Positions 1-11,598 of a stretch of DNA of 64,000 nucleotides are shown piece after piece. The DNA lies in NCBI GenBank assembly GCA_964017235.1, contig OZ024940.1, forward strand, positions 26,913,615-26,977,614, given 5' to 3'. The position numbers and the translations under genes were made by a program. This stretch comes from Sabellastarte sp. h YS-2021. Lineage: Eukaryota > Annelida > Polychaeta > Sabellida > Sabellidae. The notes below the pieces were generated by a model. That model saw only the letters and a list, made by a program, of their open reading frames with translations. It was not told the DNA's origin and did no database searches. The number at the start of each line of letters is the position of its first letter. Within the stretch, counting starts at the first letter, position 1.

Positions 1-579
1 CGGCACAACAAGTCCTAGATCCTTCCCCTCAGACCAGTTGTCCTCGGAAAGAAAAAAGGGGGGGGGGGCACATCCGCTACAACCAAGTCTTCAGGAGTCT
101 TTCCCAGGATTAGGTATTCCTTTACCTTCAAGATGTTACGGGTAAGGTCATTTTATTCTTTAATTATCAAAGTAATTTCTATTAAGGACTTATTTAGTTG
201 TCATTAATCTCATATTCAGGTTTAAAAAAATTTATGAGATGCCCAACCACTGGGTTGGTCAGTCACACGTGAAGGGCCCTTTTTGGACCCTTAGACCTCG
301 GAGTGAGCACTGCTGCACTTCCGTCCTACAATCAAACATCTAGACAGTTTTTAGCACTGTCTCTCATTTACTTAGGTTTTTGGCTCGTTACAGGCCCGGC
401 TTTCGGGATCGGGGCACTGTAAATGGGACTCAGACTGGTATTTCTGGCACTATTCTATACTTTTAATTCAAAATCTTAGAAAAAAATTACATATCTTCCA
501 GTCTCAGCTGTAATCCCGCCACCGGGCGGTTGAATTCACCATTAAATCCCACATGGTAAGCTATTGTAGCGTAATAAAA
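1..579. other. No gene seen
   Basis: I see no coding exon or recognisable element here. A short G run lies at about 60-69. Around 541-579 there is a partial direct copy of the arm of the inverted-repeat element that starts at 580. Confidence 0.5.
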
Positions 580-890
580 TTGAAAATTTTAATTACTTAA
601 ATGTAGCTTTTATAAGCTACAAGCTTACCATGTGGGACTTAGGAGAGTCCCACCCTGCCTCCCCGCTGTTTACAGCTGAGGGGTAGGTTTAAAAAATTTC
701 AACGAGAAAGTAGGGCGATTGGTCAGAAGTTATCATGTGACGACAACTACCAGTATATCCGGTGGCCATCAAGAACGATCTTTTTTTCTAAGACGTTGGC
801 CCCGGGTGTGGCAACCCGAGAACAGCATTAAGTCCCACATGATAAGCTTGTAGCTTATAAAAGCTACTTTTAAGTAATTAAAATTTTCAA
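580..890. mobile_element. MITE-like element with 62-bp inverted arms
   Basis: The arms 580-641 and 829-890 are reverse complements of each other over 62 bases with two mismatches. They flank about 187 bp with no coding capacity. A diverged relative of the arm lies at about 49739-49800. Terminal inverted repeats plus a second copy suggest a non-autonomous DNA transposon; no target-site duplication was identified, so the superfamily is unknown. Confidence 0.6.
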
Positions 891-1254
891 GTTTAGTACT
901 TAGGAGTACTTACTTTCATTTTAGGTACTTTGTTGGGACATCTGTTTCCACGTTTTCATTCCGTATCCACGAGGAACGCGAGATCCTGGGTTTCAACCAG
1001 GAGACCACGTACAACAGACTTTGTGGCGACGATGCGGCGATTCCCTGTGAGCAATCCACAAAGTGGGAGATACAGTACCCAAAGAATGCACATAAAGATG
1101 AACTATAACACAGCTTACTGGCTAGTCAATGAATAAATACACTGCTCGGTGTCGTAACTTGGCACCCACTGGAACTCAAACTCCTTATATATGTGTGTGC
1201 TTGGTTTATGTGTTCTAAAGTGGATTTCTTTTGATTTAAAATACTCATTGACAC
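891..1254. other. No gene seen
   Basis: Unremarkable sequence. The ORF at 930-1136 has no recognisable domain, no splice context and no family resemblance, so it is not called. Confidence 0.5.
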
Positions 1255-1630
1255 AAGTGCAAGTATTAACACCCCCTTCCTCCTGTCTACCTTTGCAAAG
1301 TTCATATTTCGGGGTTTTACATCCCTCTCAACAGCCAGCACCTTTGCGCTTCCGGGATTCCAAAAAATATGCGTTTTAGTACTTCTCCAATCGAATACTG
1401 CTTACGAGGAATACAGAAAGTCGCAACAAAACGAAGCAATTATGATCACAAACGCAATGAAATCTGCAAAAATACGAGATAAACTTTATAATTTCTTCAA
1501 ATTTAAGGTTTGTTTCCAATATTTTAAGCTCTCCCGCCATTATACATGCTGGCAAGCGACATCAAGGCTGTAAGTGTCCATTATTGCCCATTGCCACTGG
1601 ACTCTCCAGAGTTGATTTTTTTTATATGTA
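1255..1630 (+). repeat. Dispersed repeat, inverted partner at 37310-37690
   Basis: About 370 bp here reappears in reverse complement at 37310-37690, including the stretch around 1540-1600 and the tract around 1300-1370. Weaker relatives lie at 17187-17560 and 19140-19490. It is probably part of a DNA-transposon family; the ends were not fixed. Confidence 0.55.
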
Positions 1631-1637
1631 ACAGTCG

Positions 1638-1663
1638 CCCCCCCCCCCCCCCCCCCCCCCCCC
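1638..1663. repeat. Poly-C tract (26 C)
   Basis: An uninterrupted run of 26 C. ORFs with polyproline or polyglycine crossing it are artefacts of the homopolymer. Confidence 0.95.
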
Positions 1664-2900
1664 TTTGGAAAAATGCATTGCCCCGGGGTGTTTATGTGAA
1701 TAAATACGGTACTTTCCCCACAAACAGTCACATCATAGAACCTTTTATGGTACTTTCAAAGGGGAAATAATATTGTTTTCTGGTAGAAAGCTGTGCCCGA
1801 ACTTGATACCAAATTTGGAAAATGCTCTCGGAAAGTCTCCAAAATATTTAATGTATTTCTGCTCCCACTTTGGCAAATCTGCAATGCACTCGGTTGGGTA
1901 TAAAATGCTATACATGACCACAAAGTCAAGGCAAAGTATAGCACACACATATGGATGCATGTTAGCAATGACAAGCCGATGTCCTTACTGTCGATTAGTA
2001 CATTGCCTTCCCTTTTCTGCCAAGTTGAGGTGTGTGCCAAGTTATGACACTGTATGAACAAACGAGGAGAAGGAATCACAGCAAGTAACCACTCACTAGT
2101 CAATGAAACAGTGTACACGTTTTAAATCCTTAATTTTTTTTTTTTTTTTTTGAAAAGCATAGGATTGGCACTGTTTATATTCAGGTAATTACATAAATTA
2201 AGGGAAGATTATAGTCTGCCACAGAAGTCCTCAGTGGAAGCCAAAAGTAGCACTGGAAAGGGTACTGAAGTACTTGATCAGGAACTGACAGTTCAAAATA
2301 AGAAAAAAAGAAGTACTCATCTTTTGTTTAATATTTTCAAATTTGCAAATATTCTCAAAAAAAAGTACCTCAAAAAAAGTACCTCACAAAAAAAAAATAA
2401 TAATACTCGTGAAAAGTAATTGCAGAAGAGTACTCAACAAAAAGTACTAGTACATGGCTAAAAGTACTTTTGTCTATATTGTACATTCTCTGGACAGTAT
2501 TTAGTAATGTAAACAAACCCTCTGATCTGATTTTGACGTGATGCCTCTCTTGCATGTGTGAAGTGTATTTACTGAAGTGTAAATTTTATTGCATATCTTT
2601 TATCGCTTCGTCTTTCTAAGATTTTAAGGTGGCTAGAAAATTTTTTTTTTTTTACTTCTAATTTTTGCGGTTTAAAATGACCATATTTTCCCCAAAACAA
2701 CAAGTACTTTTTAGCAGACAAGGCACTAACTGGAAATATATGTATGGAAGGATACCACTTAAAGTATAAAGTTTGGCATTTTACAATGGATGGTAAAACT
2801 TAACAGGCCCAATAAAAGTTAGATCCTTTATGTTGAGGTTACCTTAAAGTCAGCAAAAAATAAGGTGTCTTTGCAGTATACAAGCAGTAAAGATTTATAA
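1664..2900. other. No gene seen
   Basis: AT-rich sequence with poly-T runs near 2134 and 2641. ORFs on both strands overlap one another and show no domain. Nothing was recognised. Confidence 0.45.
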
Positions 2901-2929
2901 AATGTCAAATCTCTCTTTTTGTTTTTGGA

Positions 2930-3990
2930 GTTTAAGTTTTGAAAAGTATTGAGAGGTAATAGGAAAACATGGCCTGAAAATCCAACGAAAAATGTTGAAT
3001 GTTTATCAGTTTGAACTAACTGAAATTATTCTGCTTTTTTTGTGTGTTTACACGTTGTTTCCCAAATGTATGATGTTTGTTCGTGTTGTTAAATTTTAAT
3101 AATTAAGCATCCCTTGAGAACGGGGCGTTTATTGGTTTCAACCCCCCGTTTTCAGACAGCTTACGCCACCGCCGCAGTATTTTCTAAGTTGAATATCTTC
3201 CTTAATATAAAAGGCCTATCAAAATGACTTATGGTAGTTATAATCTATATGCATGGGAAAGTTTTTGGACAGTTTTAGGACAATTTAACCTTTGACTTTT
3301 ATCAAGGTCAACTGATCAAAATAATTTTTTTCTTATATTTCCTTTTCATCAGATTTTCTTAGAAACGACTATATAGGGATCCATAAAATTTGGCAAGCGC
3401 TTCTCCTAAAATCAAAATCAAGGTGCCAGTTGAATTTCAGATCAATAGGGTCATAATAAACCAAATGAGAGCCCATTGATTATCGATTAGAATGTATTGG
3501 GAGGTAAAAGGAAGCCATGGCCTGGGATTCCAAAAATCTCATCAATTTTTTCCCCCGAGCCCCCCGCTCAAGGTCAAACTGGGGTCATAAAACTGAATTT
3601 TGTGTATTTTGAAAATTGATTGCCTGAAATCCTATAAAATTTAATTGAATTATTCTTCGGGACTATTCAAACCTAGGGACGTGGCTTTTTTGCCGCCTTC
3701 GTGCCTTTCTAGGTCAATTTTATGACCCTAAATGGGTCAGATTTTCACTTCTAGCTTAATATCTTTTTAACTAGTGTTAATTAAAGCTTTGAAATGTACG
3801 GGGGGATTAATAGGAAACCATGGTCTGGGATTCAAAGGAAACTGGGGTCATAAAGTTCCATTTATGGTATTAAGCATTAAATCTACAAAAAAACATTGCC
3901 TTAATTGAATTATTCTTTGGGACTATTCAAACCTAATAATATGGTTTCTTGTCCCCTTTTTGCCTTTCAAAGTCATGTCACACTAAATGG
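2930..3990. repeat. Degenerate tandem repeats, about 260-300 bp unit
   Basis: Related blocks recur: a block with 'catggcctg' near 2970 and 3519, its relative with 'catggtctggg' near 3820, and a 'gaattattct..gggactattc' block near 3645 and 3910. A segment at about 3107 starts with the same bases (aattaagcatccc) as the Helitron-like element near 6513, so this may be a decayed relative. Confidence 0.4.
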
Positions 3991-4184
3991 GTTAGATTTT
4001 CACTTGTTGTTTTATATCTCTTTTTATTATTAAAGTTGGACCTTTGGAATGTGATGGCCCTTTTGATATTCACTTATTGCTTAATTTCATGTACCTGTTC
4101 ACTTCTACTTATGTATTACAACAGCCCCATTCATGTATTTTACAAGCCTTTATCTTTACCTTTTTAATTTTTTTTTTTGCGGGG

Positions 4185-4210
4185 GTGTGTGTGTGTGTGT
4201 GTGTGCGTGT
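4185..4210. repeat. (GT)n microsatellite
   Basis: About 12 GT repeats, with one GC interruption, immediately upstream of the SINE at 4209. Confidence 0.85.
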
Positions 4211-4451
4211 GGCACGGTGGCAGAATGGTAACACTCTTGCCTCCCACCTCTTGAGGCCTGGGTTCGGTTACCGGCACGGCCTCAAGTGGGAAAGCTGGTA
4301 GTTGCTTGCCGTTGGTCAGTAGTTTACAGTACAGAACCTTGACCAACTGTGTGTACTGGTTTCCTCTGCCCTTCCAACTACCCGTCGTGATATGACCTGT
4401 ACAGTGTTGAAAGCGACGTAAAACCCCAAATAAATAAAATAAATAAATAAA
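4209..4451 (+). mobile_element. tRNA-derived SINE (family 1)
   Basis: The head resembles a tRNA: an A-box-like segment (GGCAGAATGGTAAC) followed by a B-box-like segment (GGGTTCGGTTAC). A conserved body ends in GTTGAAAGCGACGTAAAACC and an AAATAAATA tail. At least eight further copies lie in the window. Confidence 0.85.
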
Positions 4452-4584
4452 CTTTACCTTTTTTAACCATTGTTCACTTTCTGTTGGGACGCTCGTTTTT
4501 GCCTCAGCAAAAACCTATTTCTGGTTTGGAATTCCAAGTACAATTATAGTAAACTGTGTACAACTGACTTCCAACTGACTTGGC

Positions 4585-4690
4585 TGACTTCCACTGTATA
4601 TAGCAGACCATGTATAACTAGAACCTCCAACATCCACAGGATTTGGTTCTAGTTATGGCTAAAACTTCCACTATATTCTGTATTCACGTG
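4585..4690. mobile_element. Single copy of the 75-bp hairpin monomer
   Basis: This segment carries the same hairpin (ATAACTAGAACC ... GGTTCTAGTTAT) and flanks as the tandem array at 62491-63898, but only once. It suggests a small palindromic mobile element that was later amplified in tandem at the other site. Confidence 0.6.
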
Positions 4691-4699
4691 TAATGGCAT

Positions 4700-5420
4700 C
4701 AAACTGATGTAAATCAGACAATTTGAAGATGTTCCATTGATTTTACTGATCAGTTATCCACAGACTTTGTGTGATAATTGTTAACATTGAGTAATTAAAA
4801 CCACCTTAATTTATATTGTTTAAGTAATCGTTGTACAAAGAAATGTTTTAAATGCAACTTTTGCAAAACCGTGCCTTGTGAAAAGGAAATTGTCAGTACC
4901 CACCATCAGTGTGCCATTTTATGCAGGAGAAAACTTCACATACTGACCAACAGTGTGAAGGTCGTGGTGAAATGGCAACAACGATGGAAAGTTATTCTGT
5001 TTTGGTTTTGTAAACTTGGTGGATTTAATTGTATCCGGTGAATACTATGGATTATACCTGGGTGCGCCGCTTCCGCTCTGAAAGTCTCCCGATCTTTGTA
5101 CTGTTTCACTACTTCTGTATCTCATGGTCTTGAAAACTATTTCAGTAAAACAAATCCTTGGTGTTGAAGTAATTACAATCTCTTTAACTGGCTAATCCAC
5201 CCCTGTCTGTAGGTATTTCACTCAGAATCACCATTCAGTGAGAAATTCAGCATCTTGCAGTGGATGGGGGATCCGCGAAGCCAAGAATCATCCACAAGGC
5301 ACAAACGCCAAGAATTATATTACATCTGGGCATTCCCTACACTCCACCCAGCAGGAATCAACATGTTTGTATGAGGCTATGCCCTCTTATAGAGCCCCTT
5401 ACCTAGGTTCCAAACCCCCT
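4700..5420. other. No gene seen
   Basis: No exon-like ORF with splice sites and no recognisable repeat. Confidence 0.4.
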
Positions 5421-5424
5421 TTTT

Positions 5425-6020
5425 TGAAAATTATTTCCCCAGGCTGTAGGGTACGGGCATCTGCGATGCTATTTTTGATGTTCTGTGTCATGGCAAATTT
5501 TCAGAGCTATAGCTATAATGTTAACTGAGTAATGGCTATTTTGACATTTTGCCAACGAGTAAGTCACTTGTACCTGCAGAATTATAGAAATTTAGAGGTT
5601 TCTCAGCAAATATCTTCTTTAGCTACTTTTTAATGTTCTGCGTTATGGCAAAATTTCAGAGCTGTAGCTATAATGGCAACTGAGTAATAACTACTTTGAC
5701 ATTTTTCCAATGAGTAAATCACTTGTAACTTCAAAACTATTCAAGTTACCGCTTTTTTATTGAATATGTTGTTCACCTACTGTTTGATGATCTCTGTCAT
5801 GGCAAATTTTCATAGCTGTAGCTCTACAGCTGAGTAATAACTTCTTTACTGTTTTGCTAATGAGTAAATCACTTGTAACTTCAAAAACCTTAAATTTACA
5901 GGGTTTTTATGTTGTTCAACTACTTTTTGATGATCTGCGTCATGGCAAATTTTCAGAGCTGTAGCTTTAGTGCTTGGTGAGTAATAGCTACTTTGACATT
6001 TTGTCATTGAGCAATTTCTG
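5425..6020 (+). repeat. Four-copy tandem repeat, about 150 bp
   Basis: The block 'atggcaaattttcagagct' (with variants) recurs at about 5489, 5645, 5799 and 5941, spaced 142-156 bp. The start (5425-5480) is a dispersed repeat also present in reverse complement at about 43985-44045 and 16010-16050. Confidence 0.7.
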
Positions 6021-6039
6021 ACACATTTTGGAGCCATTG

Positions 6040-6500
6040 GGTATTAAGGACTATTCCTTTTATGGCTTGTGATAAAAAAAAGACTTTTCCAAATCTTGGC
6101 CACCATCTTGAATTTTGGCAGAAATGGAAACTGTCATTTATGTCAAAAACTGTAACAGGCAAATTTTGGACTCCCAGGGTACTAAAGACTATTCCTCTGG
6201 GACCCCTGAAAACTTTAGACTTCTCCAAATTTTGGCCGCCATCTTGAATTTTGGCAGAAATGGTCAATATTTATCTTTAAAACCATAAGAGATAGAGCAA
6301 TTTTGGGCAAATTTCGGCCCCCTGGCTACTAAAGACTACCCCTCTAGGATCTCTGAAAAATTTAGATTTTTCCGAATTTTGGGTGCCATTTTAAATTTAG
6401 GCTTAAATGCAAAATGTTGTTTAAATTGAAAACTGTAACAGATAGAGTGATTTTGGGTAAATGTTGGTCCCACTGGATACTTAAAGGATTACTCCTTTAA
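6040..6500 (+). repeat. Degenerate array, about 136-150 bp unit
   Basis: A block reading 'gccgccatcttgaattttgg' recurs at about 6098, 6236 and 6385 with divergence. It resembles the core arrays of the Helitron-like elements nearby. Confidence 0.55.
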
Positions 6501-6516
6501 TGTTTATGAATAATTA

Positions 6517-8339
6517 AGCATCCCACAAGGGACGCTTGTTTGTATATGGGAGAAGCAACTCCGCCAGAACGGCAGAGCCGCCGGAGCCACCGGATCCACA
6601 TTTTCTTTTCGCAATAGCTTCGCAGCCATAAGGCGGATTCTTTTCATATTTAGCAGGTGTATGCAGTAGCCCTGGGAAATTTTTCTGAATATGCTGCGAT
6701 GACATTTTCACCAATCAGAGAGGTCACATGACCAAAAATGCGTCCTTGGAATTGCGTCCTTGTCTGGATGATAACTTACGAAGCATTTTATCTATCCACC
6801 TGAAATTTAGCAATTTTCTTCCTCATATAAAGATCTGGGCAACATTAAATTTTGGCAGGGATAGGTTAAGAAATGACTGAGTTATTGATGATTAATTAAG
6901 CCTTAACAATTTTCTTAACGAATTTAACTGTTTGTATCTCCTTAACAGTGTGAGATAGAGCGATTTCATTGAAATTTTTGAACCACATGGTATCTCTCTC
7001 CAATTTTCCAAAAAATTTCTCCTCCCTAAAAATGGGGGTCACTATATGTTCTCCCCCTAAAAATGGGGGTCATATTCAATTTTCATAAGGTACACATATA
7101 GAATAATACTAAGTGATATATGAGTACTTTTTGAAACCATTTTCTTTATAAAATAAAAATTTACTTGTGGGATTTTGGCAAAATTTTTTACCCACAGGGT
7201 ATCTGTGAAGACTTAGCCTTTCCAAGTTTCAACAAATATATCACTCGCCAAAAATGACGACCATTTTGGATTTTCAAATTTTTTTTAAAAAATGCAAAAC
7301 ATAAAATGCTTGTATCTCGAAAACTGTGCTAGATGGAGTGATTTTGGCAAAATTTTTGACCCACAGGGTAATTATGCCGAGTAGCTGACCCAGTTTTCAA
7401 AAAACTTTTGTACCGCCAAAAATGGTGGCCATTTAGAATTTTTCGCAAAAATGCTTGTTTCTCAAATACCGTGCAAGATAGAGCAATTTTGGCAAAATTT
7501 TTTACCCACAGGGTATATGCGAGGACTAGCCTTTCCAAGTTTCAAAGAATATTTCACTTGCCAAAAATGGCAGTCATTTTGAATTTTCGAATTTTTTTCA
7601 AAAGTGCAAAACACAAAAATGTTTGTATCTTGAAAACTGTGGTAGATAGAGCGATTTCGACGAAATTTTTGACCCACAGGGTAATTATGCCGAGTAGCTG
7701 ACCCAGTTTTCAAAAAACTTTTGTCCCGTAAAATATGGTGGCCATTTAGAATTTTTACCTACTAGCCAATTATGTCCCGTAAAATATGGTGGCCATTTAG
7801 AATTTTTACCTGCTAGCCAATTATGATTTTTGCCAAAGTTTCACCCATGCCTTGGACCACTTTTAAGTAAAAAATTTCTTCAGTATTTATGCAGCCTATC
7901 TCGCTAATCACCTAGCCATTTCACATGTATTACCAATCCTTAATTCCCAACAAAAGTGCACAACACAATATTGCTCCTCTCTCCTTAACCATGCAAGATA
8001 GAGCAATGTCTTTGGCTATGTAAGCAAACTACTCTACCCAATTTTCCCAAAAAAATTTACCCTTCCCAAAAATGGGGTCATCGTCAATTTTCAAATTTGT
8101 GACAAAAATTGCCTCTGTCTCCTTAACCGTGCAAGGTAGAGCAATTTCATCAAAATTTTTGAAACACACTGTATCCAAGATAACTACCCTGCCCAAGAAC
8201 CACTTTTCCTATATTCTGGCTTTGTTGAGCTATAAGCAGAACTTTCTTACACGATTAAACTGCCTATATTTCTCCTTTTCAGGACGCTTTGTTTTTGCCA
8301 TGCAAAAACAATCGCTTTGTTTTGCAAGCGATCCTCTAG
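6517..8339 (+). mobile_element. Non-autonomous Helitron-like element with tandem core
   Basis: The right end is a hairpin (ATCGCTT 8311-8317 paired with AAGCGAT 8326-8332) followed a few bases later by CTAG at 8336-8339 and then T. This matches the Helitron 3' rule of a hairpin, then CTRR, inserted before T. The left end (GCATCCCACAAGGGACGC) is shared with the element at 13521-14436. The interior is a degenerate array of units of roughly 150 bp with the 'gacccacagggta' and 'tggccatt' blocks. No Rep/helicase ORF is present. Confidence 0.65.
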
Positions 8340-8885
8340 TTTAGAATTTTCTTAATTTTAGCCGCCATCTTGAAAAATGTTGTTTATCTTCAAAACCATG
8401 TTATTTGTCCTTTCCAGTGGATAGATCTTGCATCCTTGGTCTAGTTGTATCTGTAATCACATGATTATGGGGATGAAAGTTTGAATTAATTAATGTATTT
8501 GAGTAAATTTATTTGAATTTAAGTGTTTTGAAAACCCATATCTTTCAGAAAATACAAAACTGTGTCTGCATATTGTGTAGATATTGTGGTTTGGCGAAGT
8601 TGTACATGAATTGGTTAACAGGTGTTATTGAAATAAAATTGAACTTGTATATACCGGTAAATTAGGGATGTGATTCTGATCAGCCAGCTTTATTGAGATG
8701 CGCTATTTTAAATTTAATTAACTTCATAGCAAATTGCACCGAAATATTCAACACAATCAATGTAAAAGAATAGATTTTTATGTTATTAAACTGTGCACAA
8801 CAATATTAGTTGTATATTATTTATTATAACTGAATAAAATATGACTCTGTAGTTTTGCTAGTTTTTATTACTTTTTCACAAAAAC
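8340..8885. other. No gene seen
   Basis: AT-rich, no recognisable coding or repeat structure. Confidence 0.4.
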
Positions 8886-8889
8886 TTTT

Positions 8890-9000
8890 GTGCACAAAGG
8901 GCAATAGCCAGAGTCATAGTTGCATTGCAACTCGTGGAATTCAAACCATCTGAGAGAGGACAGCCTTTGATTAGAGGCCAAACTGGTCTACCCTCCCCTA
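8890..9000 (-). mobile_element. Partial SINE-like fragment (family 3)
   Basis: This stretch matches 57420-57560: an 'atagccagagtcata' block, then a B-box-like reverse complement (TGGAATTCAAACC), then 'acagcc..tgattaga'. A tRNA-derived fragment in minus orientation is the likeliest reading. Confidence 0.45.
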
Positions 9001-9539
9001 TGCTGGATTTGGATTGGAAATTGTGAGGATTTAAGAGTTTTACTTATAATAAGAATTTCTATGGTTAGTTGTCATTGGTGACAATTGAAGCAGTAATACC
9101 CTAAAACACACTGTAGAATTCGAAATCTTTACTTGCAACATTTAAACTAGGTCATGAGACCATGAGACCTAGTACAGAAATTGAATTGACAAAGATATGT
9201 TTATAATATTCAAACATTTACAGCCATAATTTGGAACTTCTCAGTGTATACATATTGAGCCCCTGAGCAAGCTTGAGGTATTTGAAGCCTTGGCTTTTGT
9301 GCAGGTTTTCAGCAACATTGCCAGACTCTTTGTGGTCATGGCTGAGCTCTGCCTGAAAGAACTGTATCTATCAAGGTTTCGCTTTGCCGAACCCAGGGTG
9401 AGCTTCAAATCTCATCCTCTGTGGATTATATTTTGTTGTTCACTCTGTTAAAGTTGAAAAAACACAAATTCTATTCTGAAGTAAGAAAAATCATTTCTTG
9501 CAGCACACTGGGTGGGGGGTAGCGGCGAGTCAGGGGTTA

Positions 9540-10000
9540 AGCTGCTGAAAACCAGGTAAAAATTTTATCTGGTAAAAACGAATGGGAAAGTTTGAAAAAT
9601 GGAAGGTACTTAATATTCAAACTTTTATGGCCATAAATGGGATATACAGGTAATTTATATAGGAAATGTGTTTACAGGGAGGGAGTGTTGGGGTGGTGTG
9701 GGGCGTTTCCATGCCATAGGGGAGGATTTCCCCTGGTATATGCTGTATTCTATAATAAAGAATATAGCAAAAAATACAAAACATTATGGCGAACCACTAC
9801 CTTACGTTTCGAAATCATGGCATAGGGGGAGGGATCCCCCTGGGTTAGATTGGGAATAGAATCTAAAATTGTATTTTAGTTTTGTATTTAAAAAAAAATA
9901 AGATAGACCCAACATTATCCAGAATGACCCCATAAACAGTGTCATAGTTTCACCATACCACCCCAAATGGGTGGCAAGGACCACATCATCCACAAATTGG
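9540..10000 (-). repeat. Inverted copy of the 10.8-11.3 kb segment
   Basis: The reverse complement of this stretch matches 10850-11290 and 12310-12770, including the 'cccctatg' and 'catgccat' blocks and the 'gtcatagtttcacc' block at about 9941. Together with the copy at 10850-11290 it forms a large inverted repeat with a spacer of about 850 bp. Confidence 0.7.
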
Positions 10001-10084
10001 TGGAGATGCCATCAAGAAATCTCTCGCATGAAGCCAGTCCTTCTGTTCAGGCATTTCTTCTCTATTGCAAACCATATTTGGCTT

Positions 10085-11540
10085 GGTCAGAGTCATCACC
10101 ATATGCCCTTAAAAGAACCAACCTCAGAGAGCTGATTGTCTGAAAATGGACAGGAGCAATACATATAGATTAGCACTTGAGGCTAATTATGGGTAAAAAA
10201 GTTTGAATATTACAGTGTATCATAAACTTTTAAATAGCGAGTTTTTTTGGCAACAATAAACTTCTTTTAAATATCTTTTAACCTTCTTTTTTATGCATGC
10301 TACCCTGTGAACAGGTATTCTGTTCATTACAATTCTAGTCAAAATAACACTTTTATAGTGCTTAATCTCCATCGAAAGGCAGACTCTAAGCCCCCAACTG
10401 TAATATCCTCATTTTTGATAATATTCTGTTAACACCTGAGCTAAAGGGGAATTCCCTGATTAGGTGAGGGTTCTATTGTTTCAATAACCATAAAAATCAT
10501 GCCGAACTTTCATCAGAACATGCAGATGTCCTTGGCTTTATAATCTAGAACCACTTATCATCCATACATCCAGAACTACCAAGGAAGTTTTCCATAACAA
10601 AAAAAAAAAAAAAAGAAAAAAAGGAAAAATATAAGGTTGGGTTATATTCAAACCTTTTTACCCATAATTTTCCTCAATGGCCCCACTATATGTTCTCCCC
10701 CTGCAATGGCTGAAAATTCAACCCTCAAATGATGTGGTTCTTTTTGGCTGGAGGTTGTGACTCTGATCAAGCCTACTATTGGTTTGTGGAGGGAGACCTT
10801 GGCTAAACAAAGAACTGACATTTTGTGAGGTATTTGTGTGCAGAATCTGTGTTTGCATGTGGATGCTGCTGCCCTCACCATCATGTGAGGTGGTATGAAA
10901 GGTGAAACTATGACACTCTCTGTTAAATTATAATTTTTGGTAATATTAGGTATACTATTTTTTTTTTTTTTTTTTTTTTTACAATACAATTTTATTCCCA
11001 ATCTAACCCAGGGGAATCCCTCCCCTATGCCATGATTTCAGAACGTAAGGGTAGTGGTCGCAATGCTGTTTTGTATTGTGTGTTAATACAGAACATACCA
11101 GGGGAAATCCTCCCCTATGGCATGGAAACGCCCCACACCACCCCCAACACTCCCTCCCTGTAAACACATTTCCTATATAAATTACCTGTATATCCCATTT
11201 ATGGCCATCAAAGTTTGAATATTAGGCGCCTTCCATTTTTTCAACCTTTCCCATTCATTTTTACCAGTTACAAATTTTACATGCACTATCAACAACCACC
11301 ATTTAAAGGTTTCAAAGATGCAGCAAAGATTTTCCTATATAGAAGCTGGTAAGTTCCAAATTATGGTTACAAAAGACTGAATATTATCCAAGCTCAATTT
11401 TTTTTTTTTTTTGCAGAACTATGTAGATAATTCTGGATATACTCTTGCCTTGGAAAATTGGATACTATTAAAAGTAAAAGCTGAAATAATTGTTCATATA
11501 TAATTTTATTGAACTTTTCCATCCCCCAAAAATACATTAA
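10085..11540. repeat. Tandem duplication, unit 1
   Basis: This is nearly collinear with 11599-13246, for example the block 'gattagcacttgaggctaat' near 10170 and its partner near 11683, and the 'aaaagctgaaataattgtt' block near 11478 and its partner near 13187. Poly-A and poly-T tracts occur inside. No coding exon was seen. Confidence 0.8.
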
Positions 11541-11598
11541 TCTGGTGATGTATAACATGGATTTCTACTACTATAAATAAGTGGTGTACATTAATTTT

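Noticed and set aside
1540..1770. ORFs with polyglycine or polyproline
   Set aside because: They result from reading through the 26-base poly-C tract; the same applies at 22300-22324.
7408..7713. ORFs on both strands at 7.3-7.7 kb
   Set aside because: They lie in the degenerate core of the Helitron-like element, where both strands are open by repeat composition.
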